This document shows, piece after piece, positions 1 to 12,119 of a stretch of DNA of 64,000 bases. The position numbers and the translations under genes were made by a program. The stretch comes from Psococerastis gibbosa (taxonomy: Eukaryota > Arthropoda > Insecta > Psocodea > Psocidae), in assembly GCA_963971405.1 (NCBI GenBank), contig OZ020489.1, positions 29,166,290 through 29,230,289 on the forward strand. The letters run 5' to 3'. Below the pieces are notes generated by a model. The model searched no databases. It was not told the DNA's origin and was given only the letters and a program-made list of their open reading frames with translations. Position 1 is the first letter of the stretch, and every line of letters begins with the position of its first letter.

Positions 1-350
1 GCCAATTCAGGTCTCTCCGATGCCAACTAACCGACAATAGGCCAGTGGAATACAATCAGACATCATGAGGTCAGACAATGAAAATATATAGTACGGCGTT
101 ATGCACTCACTACTTAGTGTATCCATATCCATTCGCTAAATTAAATACGTACTACAATAAAATTATTAATTAATTATTTACATCTATTTCAACCTAATTA
201 ACGTATACTGTTTTTTTATTAATTAATATTAATCACACACATTTATCAATGTTAGTTTGATCTATGAATAGGGGCACGACGGGGACGAGAATGTCCGGCT
301 ACTCTATGATTTAATCATTACTAGACTCTCCAGTAAATGTAATTAAATAC

Positions 351-3300
351 CTTCAAGGAAGCTCCACTTTTCGAATCCAGATCAGCAATGTAGGCTTCTT
401 CGGGAAAAGCATCGCGGCCAAATGGAGGTGGGTAGTCGATTTCTCCCCACTGCGATCTAGATGTAAAAAAAGTGCACAATTACCTATAAAATTTCTGCAG
501 AGTGCCATACGTAAACGGCATGTACAACATTATGAAAAACAATATTTATTTGTGTGGCATAAGTAAAGTTAAGTAAGTAAAGTAAAGTAAATTTTATTTA
601 TCGAGGAATACATTCTACATACATTTCATTAGTGGTTCAGAGGGGCACCTTTGGGAATTCCAAAGGCAAACTTTGTTATCACACATCTCCACTATCGGCC
701 ATGCATAGGTTATGGTATTCTACTTTATTATCGTTGCTTCCAACTCAATACTCACTAATATTACAACACAATAATGGTTAATACTACAAACCTGCAAACG
801 AAGTCGGCTGTAGCGTCCAACTTAGCGGCCAAATCAAGAATGTAAATGGCGGTATCCGTCATGACAAGGGGGTTGATCTCCAGGTAAGTGAAGTAGAGAT
901 CTGTGTAGAATTTGTACAGGGCAGAGATAAACTCAGCCAACTTCCTACAAATTACAACTGTCAGTTAGGAAGATTATTCAGATAAAATACAGTAAAGAAC
1001 CGGTCCGAGTTTACTCGAACATGCTTTCCAATTTATCAATTAGTAGAGAGAGAAAATGATTAATTTCTTAATATCATAATTTCATGGTAAATAATTTTCC
1101 TATGGTTAAATTTCGGATATCACACGGGGGGGGGGGGGGGGGGGGGTGTCCACCTGACGTCACTGGAGGTGAGGTAAATTCTAGATAGGTCAGACCAATA
1201 CATTAACACACAGTAATAATGGCAGGGCACGCAATGCACTAGAGCGTAAAATTTCTATAATTTTCTCAAAAAAGTTTTTTGCACAAAACCAAATAGTTTT
1301 TTGGGAAAGCAACCTGTCCGGTTTCATTACTCAATTTAACACCTAAAACATGCCTGAAGGTAGAAATTATCGATAGAAAGGTTTCACAGAAAAATTATTT
1401 TTAGTCATTTTTCATTAAAATTTAGTTAATTTTATTTTTTTACCCCCAGAAGCAAACTATCAAGGGGCAAGCGACCCCCTGCATTTTATCAACATTAATA
1501 ACAACTACAATATATGTGAATTTAAAAGAAATCAATGGAGCCGTTTTTGGGAAATAATTTTTTAGACTTTTTTTTTTAGTTTTTTGGGAATAAAACCCCC
1601 CCCAAATTGAGTTAGCCCAAATAAAAAAAATGGTCCCGAGGTATGATTTTTGTGCACCTACATGCGGAATTTCATTAAAATCGACGAAGTAGTTTGCCCG
1701 GAAATCGACGCACTGACAGACATTTCTTAAAAACCACTTTTTTGGGTTCCTGGGGCCTTAAAACGTGTAAATCCGTTGAAATCTCGGAATCGAAAATTTC
1801 GACCGTCACAAAGCTTTCCTTATACTACGTATAAATTGGAAAGCAATAAGAAGGTTAACTGTTTATTTGGGTTTGCTGGGAGCTACATACGTTGTAAATA
1901 TTAACTGTCTTTATCTGTAACTTGGAAGGTTTATTCAGGAAATATTTGTTGTAAACAATATTTCCATCAAGACACTTCAGAAGACACATGGAGACATGTT
2001 CAGTGGTGCTGCTCTTAGGCGATAATTCCATTGAAAATGACATTGACGTGTAGCAGACATTAAAGACAGTCTAAAAATGTCTGCTACCACGTCAATGTCA
2101 TTGCTCACTATCAAAAACGAGGTCGGTGGAATTTGCGCCTTACAATGTGGCATGGTACACACGCACGAGTTATGGACGATTTGCCTGGGGATTAAATGGG
2201 CTGGTGATAGGTTGGTGCAAAAAACTGTCAATTTCTGAATGCACTTCCGAAATTTTGTGACGCTGAAGTGGGAAGACCGTCCACCGGTGTGCGGTCAGCT
2301 TTATACTAGACTCAGAAATCTTCTGAAGTTGATTGACTCTGTGGTTTTCAAAACAACCCATTTACTACAATGACAAAAATCGTCTGTGACCCGCGTGTGC
2401 CGAATCGTCCGTTTGTACTGGGCCTAAAAAAAAAAAAACAGAATCCACGGCGGCTTTTCTAAAGGGCCATTGAAGACTGGTGCAATCTAAGCAACAGAAA
2501 CTATCCGTGATGTCGCCCAAGCGTCACTAAATTTGGAATGAAAATGGAATTTTGTGTCCTTATTCCTACTATCATTTGCATGAGCTGTGTTTTTACTCTT
2601 TAATAATATTATTATAATATGTGCAGCTGGGCTAATAGAAAATACCATTCCCAAGGATTGTGAATGCCTGGAAATCTTATGTAATTGAAATTTTTATGGC
2701 CCTCATTGCGTTACCGCTTACGAAAATATGTTTAACACGCATTTTAGCAGTATTTCATTAATTGTAATAACCTCCAGAGGAATTTTTATAATTTATGGCG
2801 CTGTTAACTTCTAGTAGAGTAAAATATGCATGACTTTAATGCGCTTGACTATGTCACACCACATAATGCATGTAACACTGCGGTTATTCACGGTTAATAA
2901 ACGAAATGTATAAGCTACGGATGATATTTAGATAATGAAGCACTTTCATCAGAGCAATTAATTAATATGAGATTTTTCTCTTTTTTTAAATAAAAGATAA
3001 ATCGCATACAAACAATTTAATGAATGTATTGACCTCTTCAGTCGCCTCTGTAGGTTAGTACCCATGTTGAGTTACGACACGTCTCCCGCATAGCGAGTAA
3101 CGACTCCCACAAATGCAAGCACGTTACCACCTGGCCATCGAAGTCGACTGTTTTTAGGCAGCGCCTTTGTCTAATTCCCTGTGTTGCAGGAGGTTTGTAC
3201 TTGAATAACGACGAAGATGCAAAATAGAGGACTTACCCCTGTCGTGCTTTGGGAACTTTGACGAGCAACTGGTCTGTGATGGCTGTGATAGGGGCGGTGC

Positions 3301-4453
3301 CCGTGGAACTGATTGGAATGTCAAGGCGGAACGCTTTTGCGTCTACATCCCCAATGTCAACACCTCCCTCGTGGTAGAACAAAATGGTGTCCGCGTGTCT
3401 GTGGCTGTACATACACACATAATACTCCTCCTCCTAAAATCAAAGGACTGGGCGATTAGTACTATTAAAATGGCAACAATCGAAAAATGGTTTGTTGCTC
3501 AATCATACCTTGGGGCTATTTCCATGATTTGGGTTAAATTTCCGTCCGTACACGGTTAAATGTTACTAGATTAAAGAAAGAAGACAAAACAAAGTACATA
3601 GAGTGCATTTCGACTTTGAATTAGTGACAAAACTTATTTGCGTTTAGGTTTCTTCAAAATCTAGTAATACTAGCAGGAAATTTAAGGTAACACAGCAAGT
3701 TAAGTAAGCTTCCTCAGTTTCCAGTGGTAAATGATGAATAACCCATGAAGAGGATCAAAAAAAGTAAGCCCAGAATGAGTCTAAATTGGCATACCGGTTT
3801 ATGGGGTACGAAGGGCTCAACGATGAAATTTCGAAGTTTCCCAGTGGCTTTACCAATGGTTTGGTCCTTTGCAAGCCGCTCTTTAACCCACTGCTTCACT
3901 TCGTCCCATGTAGCATTGACTTTGATGAGCCCTAACTTCCCTCGTCGTTTGATCAGTTGGTCTGGTTTGACTACCAGCTTCTGCAATAAAAAAACCATTC
4001 GTCAGCACTTAAAAGCGGTGTAGTTTACCGTATTTTATTTTTCTACCCGGGATCAACGTTCTTGTCTTCCACGCCAGGTCCATGTGTCGCATTTTCACGG
4101 CTTATCCTCTTTCGCGTAGACTTCAGTTCAAAAACTTTAACTGTAGCTTCATGCCTAATGGCATCAATGTCAAGGCTGAACATTGCTTGGTAACCAGACA
4201 ATTCTGATTTAATACAATACTAGGGAGCCAATTTTCAATGTGTTTCTAACTCCAACCTGAAGATCTAAGAACTTATAAAATATATTAGACTCAGTATTAC
4301 CTGTGACAGAAGCCATGGGTTGTTGCTGGGGAGTGCATCTATGGCGGTGGACTCGTCGATAGTAACGAACTGGCATTGCGCTGCGGATGTGCCCACCAGA
4401 AGTCGATTGAGCAGATTCTTACCTGTGGCTTCTCGAATGGCTTTGGCAGACAT
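351..4453 (-). CDS. ACLY: ATP-citrate synthase (ATP-citrate lyase), 5' part of gene, five exons
   Basis: This gene encodes the cytosolic enzyme that cleaves citrate with ATP and CoA to acetyl-CoA and oxaloacetate, feeding lipid synthesis and protein acetylation. Coding exons, in order of translation, are 4301-4453, 3795-3980, 3237-3433, 792-944 and 351-456, all with GT donors and AG acceptors and consistent phases; together they give about 265 residues. The start is the ATG at 4453 ([15 protein letters not shown]), matching the family N-terminus. Recognisable family segments are [23 protein letters not shown] (ATP-grasp region), [29 protein letters not shown] and [19 protein letters not shown]. 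All belong to the N-terminal ATP-grasp/CoA-ligase-like part; the citrate-binding, CoA-binding and citrate-synthase-like parts of this roughly 1100-residue protein lie beyond the left edge. The exon at 351 ends in phase 0 at a good donor. No frameshift is seen. The exon 3 to exon 4 intron (945-3236) holds a dispersed repeat and a small MITE. Confidence 0.97.
990..1850 (+). repeat. Dispersed repeat with poly-G tract, copy 1
   Basis: This roughly 860-bp unit starts near AACCGGTCCGAGTTTACTCG, contains a run of about 20 G at 1126-1146 followed by TGTCCACCTGACGTCACT, and ends near 1850. An inverted copy is at about 55190-55920 and the start of a third is at 63660-64000. It lies in the ACLY intron. 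The copies differ by point changes and small indels. No open protein and no clear terminal inverted repeats were seen, so the class is unknown. Confidence 0.8.
2018..2139. mobile_element. Short hairpin MITE, GGCG family, in ACLY intron
   Basis: The unit starts GGCGATAATTCCATTG and ends GGTCGGTGGAATTTGCGCC, flanked by TTA on both sides. Its two halves are inverted copies meeting near 2070 and include the family box for a GTAGCAGACATT motif in both orientations. The left arm is more diverged than the right. Confidence 0.8.
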
Positions 4454-4599
4454 GTTATGTTTGAATCTGTTTCACTTAGGGAAGTACAGATCTGCAACAA
4501 CAATCATTATTCTATATATTTCTTCAATTGATATCCCTGTATTGAACAGTACCGTGGAAAATGAGAACAGCCCTTCAGAGGACGAGAGTTAAGTGATTA

Positions 4600-4800
4600 C
4601 AAGAGAATCCAGTGTTGAGGAAGGACTGGCGGAGAGAAGAAACTGTAGACGATTGCAATGGTTCGGGCATATAATGAGAATGATTTAACAGCCGGAACAC
4701 GAAGAAGTGGCTTGATGTAGAGATAGCCGAGACACGAAGAAGAGGAAGGAAGGGAATTGCTGAAATTCCAAATCATTTATTGGAAATGTTGAGTAGAGGT
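4600..4800 (+). pseudogene. LINE reverse-transcriptase C-terminal fragment
   Basis: Translation of the plus strand around 4649-4685 reads RRLQWFGHIMRM, the conserved LQWFGH(V/I)MRM block found after the RT domain of many RTE/CR1-like non-LTR retrotransposons. The flanking frame is broken by stops. It lies just upstream of the ACLY start codon, so it is within about 200-350 bp of the presumed promoter. Confidence 0.55.
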
Positions 4801-5446
4801 ACCAGTTATTCCTTCACCCTCTCTTCACCTCTCAGGTGGTAAGGTTTTTGTCAGCACAAGAAGCGTAGTGCAGTAAAACATGCCGTTACGCAAAGGTAGT
4901 CGTGCAGTGCAACGCGATGGGCTATCGTTCTAACAGATAAGCGGTTACAGCATATGGCGTGATACACAGCCGACAAGTGGGATCACTATCACGCATCACT
5001 AATTTTCCAATATTTATCACACTCCACTACAGCGGGCCTACAAACATCAGTTCAATTAATTAATACAGTGTTAAAACTAATGAACACAACTTTTGTTATT
5101 GAAATGAAACTTGTTCCCTGTCATACATAAAGTATAGGCCTGTTCGCACTAACATACGTATGTATTTGTTATTGAAATAAAAAATGTTATATTGTTTATC
5201 ATAAAAACATGGTATGGCGACTCAATTGATTATTTACATGAATAACCGGCGCAGAGTTACGTTGTCCTCTCAAACTGAAATTTGCCAACAAAAAAACAGC
5301 ATAGTGCATTACATTGCGTTTCATTACCGACGGCACGGTTTAGAAAAAGCGTTTTAACGTCATGCTAGTTAACGAGTACCTAATAGGGAAATCAATTACT
5401 TAAAACAACGTCATCAAATTAGGTTATTAACCATTTGTCATTGTCC
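4801..5446. other. Intergenic stretch with no recognised feature
   Basis: AT-rich sequence upstream of ACLY. No coding exon, RNA gene or repeat was recognised, apart from any undefined ACLY promoter. Confidence 0.4.
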
Positions 5447-5447
5447 T

Positions 5448-5492
5448 TGGTGCGCAAGATCGATCTATCCGATCGTTGTTGCGCACCAAGGA
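5448..5492. repeat. Perfect-ended short hairpin
   Basis: CCTTGGTGCGCAA is followed 19 bases later by its exact reverse complement TTGCGCACCAAGG; the interior GATCG...CGATC can extend the pairing. It sits 15 bases outside the left end of a GGCG MITE. Confidence 0.7.
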
Positions 5493-5509
5493 TCATCTCA
5501 CTGTGTTTC

Positions 5510-5864
5510 GGCGGGGTTTCCACCGACCGGCTAGGGCTAAAAACAAATACGGTGACGTGGTAGCAGAATGGAAATGACATTGACGGAAATGTTTGTTTTC
5601 CTCTATGTCATAGTTAAAATTGATCAATAATCATAGAGTAAAATCACAAACAAACAAACAAACTAAAATTAAAAAATGGCTTCATGGGATATGTTAAGTA
5701 CAAACATTTTAATAGATTTCTATAAAAAGAAAAATTCTAATTTCAGTCAATGCCATTTGCATTCTGCAATGCGAGGTCGGTGGAGACCCCGCCTAAGTCT
5801 TGAATGTCTGCTACCACGTCACCGTATTTGTATTTAGCCCTAGCCGGTCGGTGGAAACCCCGCC
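5510..5864. mobile_element. GGCG-family MITE, copy 1
   Basis: The ends are GGCGGGGTTTCCACCGACCG and its inverted partner ending CGGTGGAAACCCCGCC, with the target duplication TTC on both sides (5507-5509 and 5865-5867). The left arm lacks the internal GACATTCAAGACTTAGGCGGGG segment found in other copies, so this copy has an internal deletion next to its left TIR. Confidence 0.9.
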
Positions 5865-7827
5865 TTCCGTATGTGAAAAGACAAATTGCCAATACACCGG
5901 AAATTTTTTCGCGTCGAACGTTTAACTGTGTAATATTAGTTCGTTTATTCGTAGTTTAAAGATTTCCTCCCATTATCAGATAATTGATATTATAGGCAAC
6001 ATTTTCGGAGCCGCCCAAAAGAACAACTTGTGTAATTAAAAGTTGATGGTTGAGAATGACAGAGAAGCAATGGGCCAATTGAGGAATTGAGATGTAACTT
6101 ATTAATGCAGTTTCAAAAAAAACGATACTATGAACAAAATCCAGAACATTTCTATATTCTCCTTAAAAGTTATGATTTTGACATGAGTGTTCTTGATCAT
6201 TTTCAGAATGCAACTAATGAAGGAATCACTGGCCACTAGTTAAAATTATGACCCCCTTCTGTCAGGAACACCAAAATGCCTTTCTAGTCCGAGACTAATT
6301 TTAACTATGAGCAAAACAATAGGTAATAGGTTTGCCCACAAAATGGCAACCATCGGCGTAGCCTGTGAAAATACAGCGCTCCTTGTTGGAGTCGCTGACT
6401 TGCAGCTTCTTGTGAAAGAGAGCAATCTAAACACTGCGCAAATGCATAGAGACTGCCCAAAAACCTGTCACAATGTACAAATACATACAAGTCGGATTGG
6501 CCAGTTTATGTGACGGTTGTTGAGTGACTACGGTCTGGGGACGAATAATATCCGAACTACAGCAAAGCAAAAACAGGACTTAGCTCAGGAACTGACATAG
6601 CTACCTGAGCCAAGGAAAGGTGTAACAATGGTAAACGTCAGAATACAAATAGGAGGCGAACCCGGTTACAATAAGCCAAAGGCTGCAGTAAAGGTTACCA
6701 AAACCCGACCAGTTTCAGCATAGGAAAAAAAACTATAAATCACACCCTTTACTCCAGAGGGTTCATAACCTACGGCATATTTATAACCAACGATTTCTAA
6801 AATAAGTAGGACGTAATAAAATTATTATTAAGAAGAAATATGCAACTATTCCATTGCTGTAACAGATATTTTACGCGGCAAACCACAAACTATACGTGCC
6901 ATTAAAGCCGTCGTAACTTACCAACACCAGCGAGCAAACAGAGTGAACACTGAACACCTCGGGCTTATGATCAATCAAACAGATGGTCGTACGATCAGAC
7001 TGACAAGGCCAGAGTCATATCTACATCAGCAGTCACCCAGTATGCAGGCCCTATAACGCGTGCAAAAGCTGACCCCACAACCACACAAAATCACTGTCAC
7101 ATGGACTTGTCTTAATGCAAAATCATTGAACTTGACATTGTTTCAGATAAGAATGGGAGATAGCATATAATGCATTGAGTTTAACAAACAATGCAATGTC
7201 TCGAATTTCACATGCATCCGCAAAACCCGATTATTTTTTGGGGACATTGTTTGAACGCGGGACGGTACACGGTATGGGACAGTGGTTTTCGCTGCGGGAC
7301 GTCCCGCCAGAAATAGTGGAAATAAAAGCTATTGCAACGTGAAAGGAAAATTCCCAAACAAAATGCTACAACAACAAGGTTGGCCCGGCAGATAAACTAC
7401 GTATATTTTCAAGAGCTGGGTTGACAATGAAGATGATGAGCTGGCCCACAGAAGAATCGGCGACTGAAATTCTATGCATTTAGTCTTGGACTTAAGTGTT
7501 TTCAGGTAATAGGAGGGATATACAGGAAACTACAGGCTACAAAAAGCTTAATTTTCTATATCTATAGTGTAATATGTCATAAGGCTTCCAAGGTCACTAT
7601 AAAAGATTTGTAAAATATGACACGCATTTTCCTCAACAATTAGCACATTGGGCATTTCATTGTGACGTTCCAAATGACGTGGTCTAGACACATTTCATAT
7701 GCGGAGGAATCGACACATTCACAGACATGGCAACGTGTCCACCGCACGTGAATCCTCAATATTACACTTCCACTTTGCTACTGAAAGAGGTATTTAGCTT
7801 CTGGCATCCTAATGTGTTTGTCTTCGG
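5865..7827. other. About 2 kb with no recognised gene
   Basis: Short open stretches occur, for example 6307-6513, but none shows a known domain, a convincing splice context or similarity between strands. No RNA gene or named repeat was recognised. Confidence 0.4.
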
Positions 7828-7830
7828 TAA

Positions 7831-8229
7831 GGCGCGGTTTCCACCGACCTCTAAGTGCAAAATACACATACGGTGACGTGGTAGCAGATATCATTAATAA
7901 AGGCGGGGTTTCCACCGACCTCTCATTGCAGAATGCAAATGACATTGACGGAAATTTTTATTTTACTCTATGCCATAGTTAAAATTGATCAATGATCATA
8001 GAGTAAAATCACAAACAAACAAACAAACTAAAATTAAAAAATGGCTTCATGGGGTATGTTAAGTACTAACATATTAATAGACTTCTATAAAAAGAAAAAT
8101 TCCAATTTCCGTCAATGTCATTTGTATTCTGCAATGAGAGGTCGTCGGAAACCCCGCCTAAGTCTTGAATGTCTGCTACCACGTCACCGTATGTGTATTC
8201 TGCACTTAGAGGTCGGTGGAAACCGCGCC
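7831..8229. mobile_element. GGCG-family MITE, copy 2
   Basis: The ends are GGCGCGGTTTCCACCGACCT and AGGTCGGTGGAAACCGCGCC, flanked by TAA on the left and TTA on the right. An inner inverted pair starting GGCGGGGTTTCCACCGACC at about 7903 makes a compound structure. The outer TIR differs from other copies (CTCTAAGTGCA instead of GGCTAGGGCTA). A 118-codon open frame from 8041 is only MITE sequence. Confidence 0.9.
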
Positions 8230-8257
8230 TTAGAACCAAATATGCTAATGACGCATA

Positions 8258-8643
8258 GGCGCGGTTTCCACCGACCGGCTAGGGCTAAATACAAATACGG
8301 TGACGTGGTAACAGACATTCAAGACTTAGGCGGTGTTTCCACCGACCACGCATTGCAGAATGCAAATGACATGAAATGTTTGTTTGTTTTTTTATAGAAA
8401 TCTATTAAAATGTTTGTAATTAACATATCCCATGACGCCATTTTTTAATTTTAGTTTGTTTTGTTTTTTACTCTATGATCATTGATCAATTTTAACTATG
8501 GCATAGAGTAAAACAAACATTTCCGTCAATGTCACTTGCATTCTGCAATGCGAGGTCGGTGGAAACCCCGCCTAAGTCTTGAATGTCTGCTACCACGTCA
8601 CCGTTTTTGTATTTAGCCCTAGCCGGTCGGTGGAAACCCCGCC
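8258..8643. mobile_element. GGCG-family MITE, copy 3
   Basis: The ends are GGCGCGGTTTCCACCGACCG and CGGTCGGTGGAAACCCCGCC. The core is in the opposite orientation to copy 2, and only 28 bases separate the two copies. The right end abuts the stop codon region of the candidate exon 8679-8868. Confidence 0.9.
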
Positions 8644-8678
8644 TTAAGCCACCATGAAAAGAACAGTAAAAAATAGAG

Positions 8679-8868
8679 CTACGATGTCAACAAGTTCAAT
8701 CTTGCAAGACTTGATAGTTTTTGCTCGGGGCGTGAATTCAGCTCTGCTGTAATGGGAACTCTCAGAAGCTTAGAGTTGCCATAGAAACACGAGAAAACTG
8801 GGTCAGGGAGATTTGAGAAAGTGAGGTCATCATCTAAGAGGATCATAGGCAATAGATTTGATTTCCTT
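8679..8868 (-). CDS. Candidate terminal exon of an unrecognised gene
   Basis: On the minus strand an open frame runs from a possible acceptor (TTTCAAG, near 8869) to TAG at 8679-8681. It encodes about 62 residues, including NLLPMILLDDDLTFSNLPDP, a short aromatic stretch (VFSCFYGN) and a C-terminus SSLARLNLLTS. I do not recognise the family. Composition is coding-like and it is not part of any repeat seen here. Its phase (one base completing a codon) fits the candidate 33-nt exon at 9478-9510, which in turn fits the exon at 15709-15935. It could be the 3' end of the gene divergent from LSM12; transcript evidence would be needed. Confidence 0.45.
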
Positions 8869-9477
8869 CTTGAAACCAAAACCCTAAATCAAGAAAATGC
8901 ACATTTACTATGCTGGTTTGTAGTAGCATTACTACTTTTTCGTATTTTGCAGTATACTGAGTAGTTTCGGGTAGTTGAATTAATAAATGCAAGAAGACGA
9001 CAGTTGCTTAAGAAAAAAAAAACTGTTGCATGTAACTTTAATTCGATTTGACGAACTAAGAGTTCTCTAATAGAATAATTTAAAAAAATTGATGTATTAT
9101 TAAACTTTTAAGTAGAATCTTCAAACATAGTGTTTCGAATTTGAGGATTCCAAAGTCTGAAGTATCGTACTCAATCGTATGGAAACAGCCAATATGCTTG
9201 AGTTTACTCCAAAAGCTACAAGTCCACCAAACAACACGTCACCGCGGGTTTCCACAGATTAATGACAGTCATCGTTAATTCTGTTAAAAAAATTTCGATA
9301 CCTTTGGCAACTATAATAACATCTCCATCTATGTCCCATTGAATAATTTGACAGGTTTGTTTCGGAGTGCAATTACGGGACAACGAAAATGTTTATGGTA
9401 AATAAATAAACTGGATCAGGCCTACCATAGTCCCAGGAAGTGAAAGGACGGACACGTGTCCCAGCAAGGGTACTGAC

Positions 9478-9510
9478 CTAGGGCAACTAACCCAGTTCAT
9501 AATGTCGTAT
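9478..9510 (-). CDS. Candidate 33-nt microexon of the same unrecognised gene
   Basis: The acceptor TTTTCTCTCCAG is strong and the donor GTCAGT is weaker. In the phase shared with the flanking candidate exons it reads YDIMNWVSCP. Phase compatibility on both sides is the only link, and a chance match of this size is possible. Confidence 0.3.
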
Positions 9511-9660
9511 CTGGAGAGAAAACATCAAAGTAACATTTCAATAGTTCTTATCACAAATAGCTAATTCCGACTCAAATGATAGTAACAATGCATTGTAGGC
9601 CACCTCCTTTCACCCTTTGACAGCCAATTGACATTAACCGTACACGATAAAAGCTGCATA

Positions 9661-10044
9661 GGGGCCCATTCCATTGACCGGCTAGGGCTATTTCCAACAA
9701 CGGTGACGTGGCAGCAGACATTCAAGACTTAGGTGGCGTTTCCACCGACCTCGCATTGCAGAATTGACGAAAATGTTTATTTTCCTTTATGCCATAGTTA
9801 AAATTGATCAATGATCATACAGTAAAATCACAAACAAACAAACTAAAATTAAAAAATGGCTTCATGGGATAGGTTAATTACAAACATTTTAATAGAATTC
9901 TATAAAAAGAAAAACAAACATTTCCGTCAATGTCATTTGCAATCTGCAATGCGAGGTCGGTGGAAACGCTACCTAAATCTTGAATGTCTGCTACCACGTC
10001 ACCGTTGTTGGAAATAGCCCTAGCCGGTCAATGGAATGGGCGCC
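9661..10044. mobile_element. GGCG-family MITE, copy 4
   Basis: The terminal sequences are GGGGCCCATTCCATTGACCG and CGGTCAATGGAATGGGCGCC, with ATA on both sides as the target duplication. It has the compound TIR and the same roughly 200-bp core as the other long copies. Confidence 0.9.
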
Positions 10045-10385
10045 ATAGCATTGATGCATGGTAGTCGGTTTTGGAAAATTAGATTGAAACACTGTAAGAT
10101 CTACTGGAATTTATAGCTTAGGGTCCAATCGAAACCAGTCTTACCAAGGCTAATGACTAGCCTCAAGGTATACTTCAAACTACTTAGTGCTTGAGCCTAT
10201 GGTTTCATGTACTTTCCCGGCCAACATTAGCTCATATTAATACTTATAGTATTCCAGGGACTAACAATCAATAATCCTCAGTAACAAAGACCGAACCCGA
10301 ACTTGGTGAATTCATGCTCAATGATGAGCTTGTCTCAGATTGTCCAACGTTCGCAAGGACTAATAGGTCCTATAAGTAGGCCTGA

Positions 10386-10769
10386 GGCGCCCATTCCATT
10401 GACCGGCTAGGGCTATTTCCAAAAACAGTGACGTGGTAGCAGACATTCAAGACTAAGGTTGCGTTCCCACCGATCTCGCATTGCAGAATGCAAATGACAT
10501 TGACGGAAATTAGAATTTTTCTTTTTATAGAAATCTATTGAAATGTTTGTACTTAACATATCCCATGACGCCATTTTTTAATTTTAGTTTGTTTGTTTGT
10601 GATTTTACTGTATGATCATTGATCAATTTTAACTATGGCATAGAGGAAAATAAACATTTCGGTCAATTCTGCAATGCGAGGTCGGTGGAACCGTCACCTA
10701 AGTCTTGAATGTCTGCTACCACGTCACCGTTTTTGGAAATAGCCCTAGCCGGTCAATGGAATGGGCACC
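10386..10769. mobile_element. GGCG-family MITE, copy 5
   Basis: The terminal sequences are GGCGCCCATTCCATTGACCG and CGGTCAATGGAATGGGCACC. The core is inverted relative to copy 4. The target duplication has decayed (TGA on the left, TAA on the right). It shares the CCATTGACC variant only with copy 4, so these two form a subgroup. Confidence 0.9.
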
Positions 10770-11484
10770 TAAGTCGATAAAATGCCCTTTGGTTTCAGGA
10801 TCACGACATTTTTTATTTAAGCCCCCACGAGCACCTTTATTATTTTTTGCTTTTTATAATAATGTAACTGCTGAATAATTCCATTTCAGCATTAACTAGA
10901 GAACTGCCAGCTCCAGTGAGGAATTACAACAGCACACTAACTCGGACCTAAGTTTTGTACAAAACTGGTGGCCAATTTTGAAGATAAAAACAAACGTACA
11001 CTACGATTAAATTTTGGTTTTGGATGATAAATTGTTATTATTCAAGAACATCAGTAGCAAAAGTAATAAATATAGACCGTAATATAGACATAACCTAATA
11101 ACCATAATAATAATGATTCTTGAATGAATAGGGAACACCGTGAGATAAGTCTCAAAATTACAATAGTTTCAGGTTGGGAGGTTACAATGGCCTCACTATC
11201 AGAGAATCTAAGTCTCATGAATAGTAATGGGATAATAATTATAATATGAAACAAGGTTTTTCAATATTCCTTTGACGAAGACAAGTTACCAGTATACTTA
11301 ACAATGAGTCTTAAAATATCCAAAGAATTAAGAGAAAGTGGAATGAAGATACAAACAAGTTTTCAATAAAGCCAGGAAAGACTTTCATGCCTACTTATAG
11401 ACTTAGTAATTTGTCAGAAACATCACGGAACTACAGTATTAGTAGTGTATGAAAAGATAGCTAGACAGAGGCTAATATTAGCGA

Positions 11485-11563
11485 ATCTTAGGGAGAAGTA
11501 GGAACGCAATGATCCGCAGTAAATTAATTATTAATATTGCGTCCTTACTACTCCCTAAGATTT
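11485..11563. repeat. 79-nt imperfect hairpin
   Basis: The arm AATCTTAGGGAGAAGTAGGA... (27 nt) pairs with an arm ending ...ACTCCCTAAGATT with about three mismatches around a loop of roughly 25 nt. The size and mismatch pattern resemble either a microRNA precursor or a decayed mini-MITE; no GGCG ends are present. Confidence 0.5.
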
Positions 11564-11628
11564 TCCCGAAGTTCCACGAAGTCACCAACGAAAGTCTCAC
11601 AATGATATTAGCCACTCTAGTTAACTAA

Positions 11629-12000
11629 GGCGCCATTCCACCGACCGGCTAGGGCTATTTACAAAAACAGTGACGTGGTAGCAGACATTCAAGACTTAGG
11701 CGGGGTTTCCACCGACCTCGCATTGCAGAATTGACGGAAATGTTTATTTTCCTCTATGCCATAGTTAAAATTGATCAATGATCATACAGTAAAATCACAA
11801 ACAAACAAACTAAAATTAAAAAATGGCGCCATGGGATATACATTTTAATAGATTTCTATAAAAAGAAAAATTCTAATTTTCGTCAATGTCATTTGCATTC
11901 TGCAATGCAAGGTCGGTGGAAACGCCACCTAAGTCTTGAATGTCTGCTACCACGTCACCGTTTTTGTAAATAGCCCTAGCCGGTCGGTGGAATGGGCGTC
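11629..12000. mobile_element. GGCG-family MITE, copy 6
   Basis: The terminal sequences are GGCGCCATTCCACCGACCGG and CCGGTCGGTGGAATGGGCGTC, flanked by TAA on the left and TTA on the right. The core has a small deletion near 11837 relative to copy 4, removing the segment containing the TTAATTACAAAC equivalent. Confidence 0.9.
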
Positions 12001-12119
12001 TTAGTGATTTGTTAGTAACATCACGGAACTAATCCAATAGACGCTCGTACACAATACTTGTATATAAGATAGATAGACAGGCTAATCTTATCCTATCCAG
12101 CAAACATCTTACCCATTGA

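Noticed and set aside
6307..6513. 68-codon frame MSKTIGNRF...
   Set aside because: No splice support, no domain and no matching upstream or downstream coding sequence.
8041..8397. 118-codon open frame on the plus strand
   Set aside because: It lies wholly inside two GGCG MITEs and the gap between them; the same sequence in other copies is not open, so it is chance.
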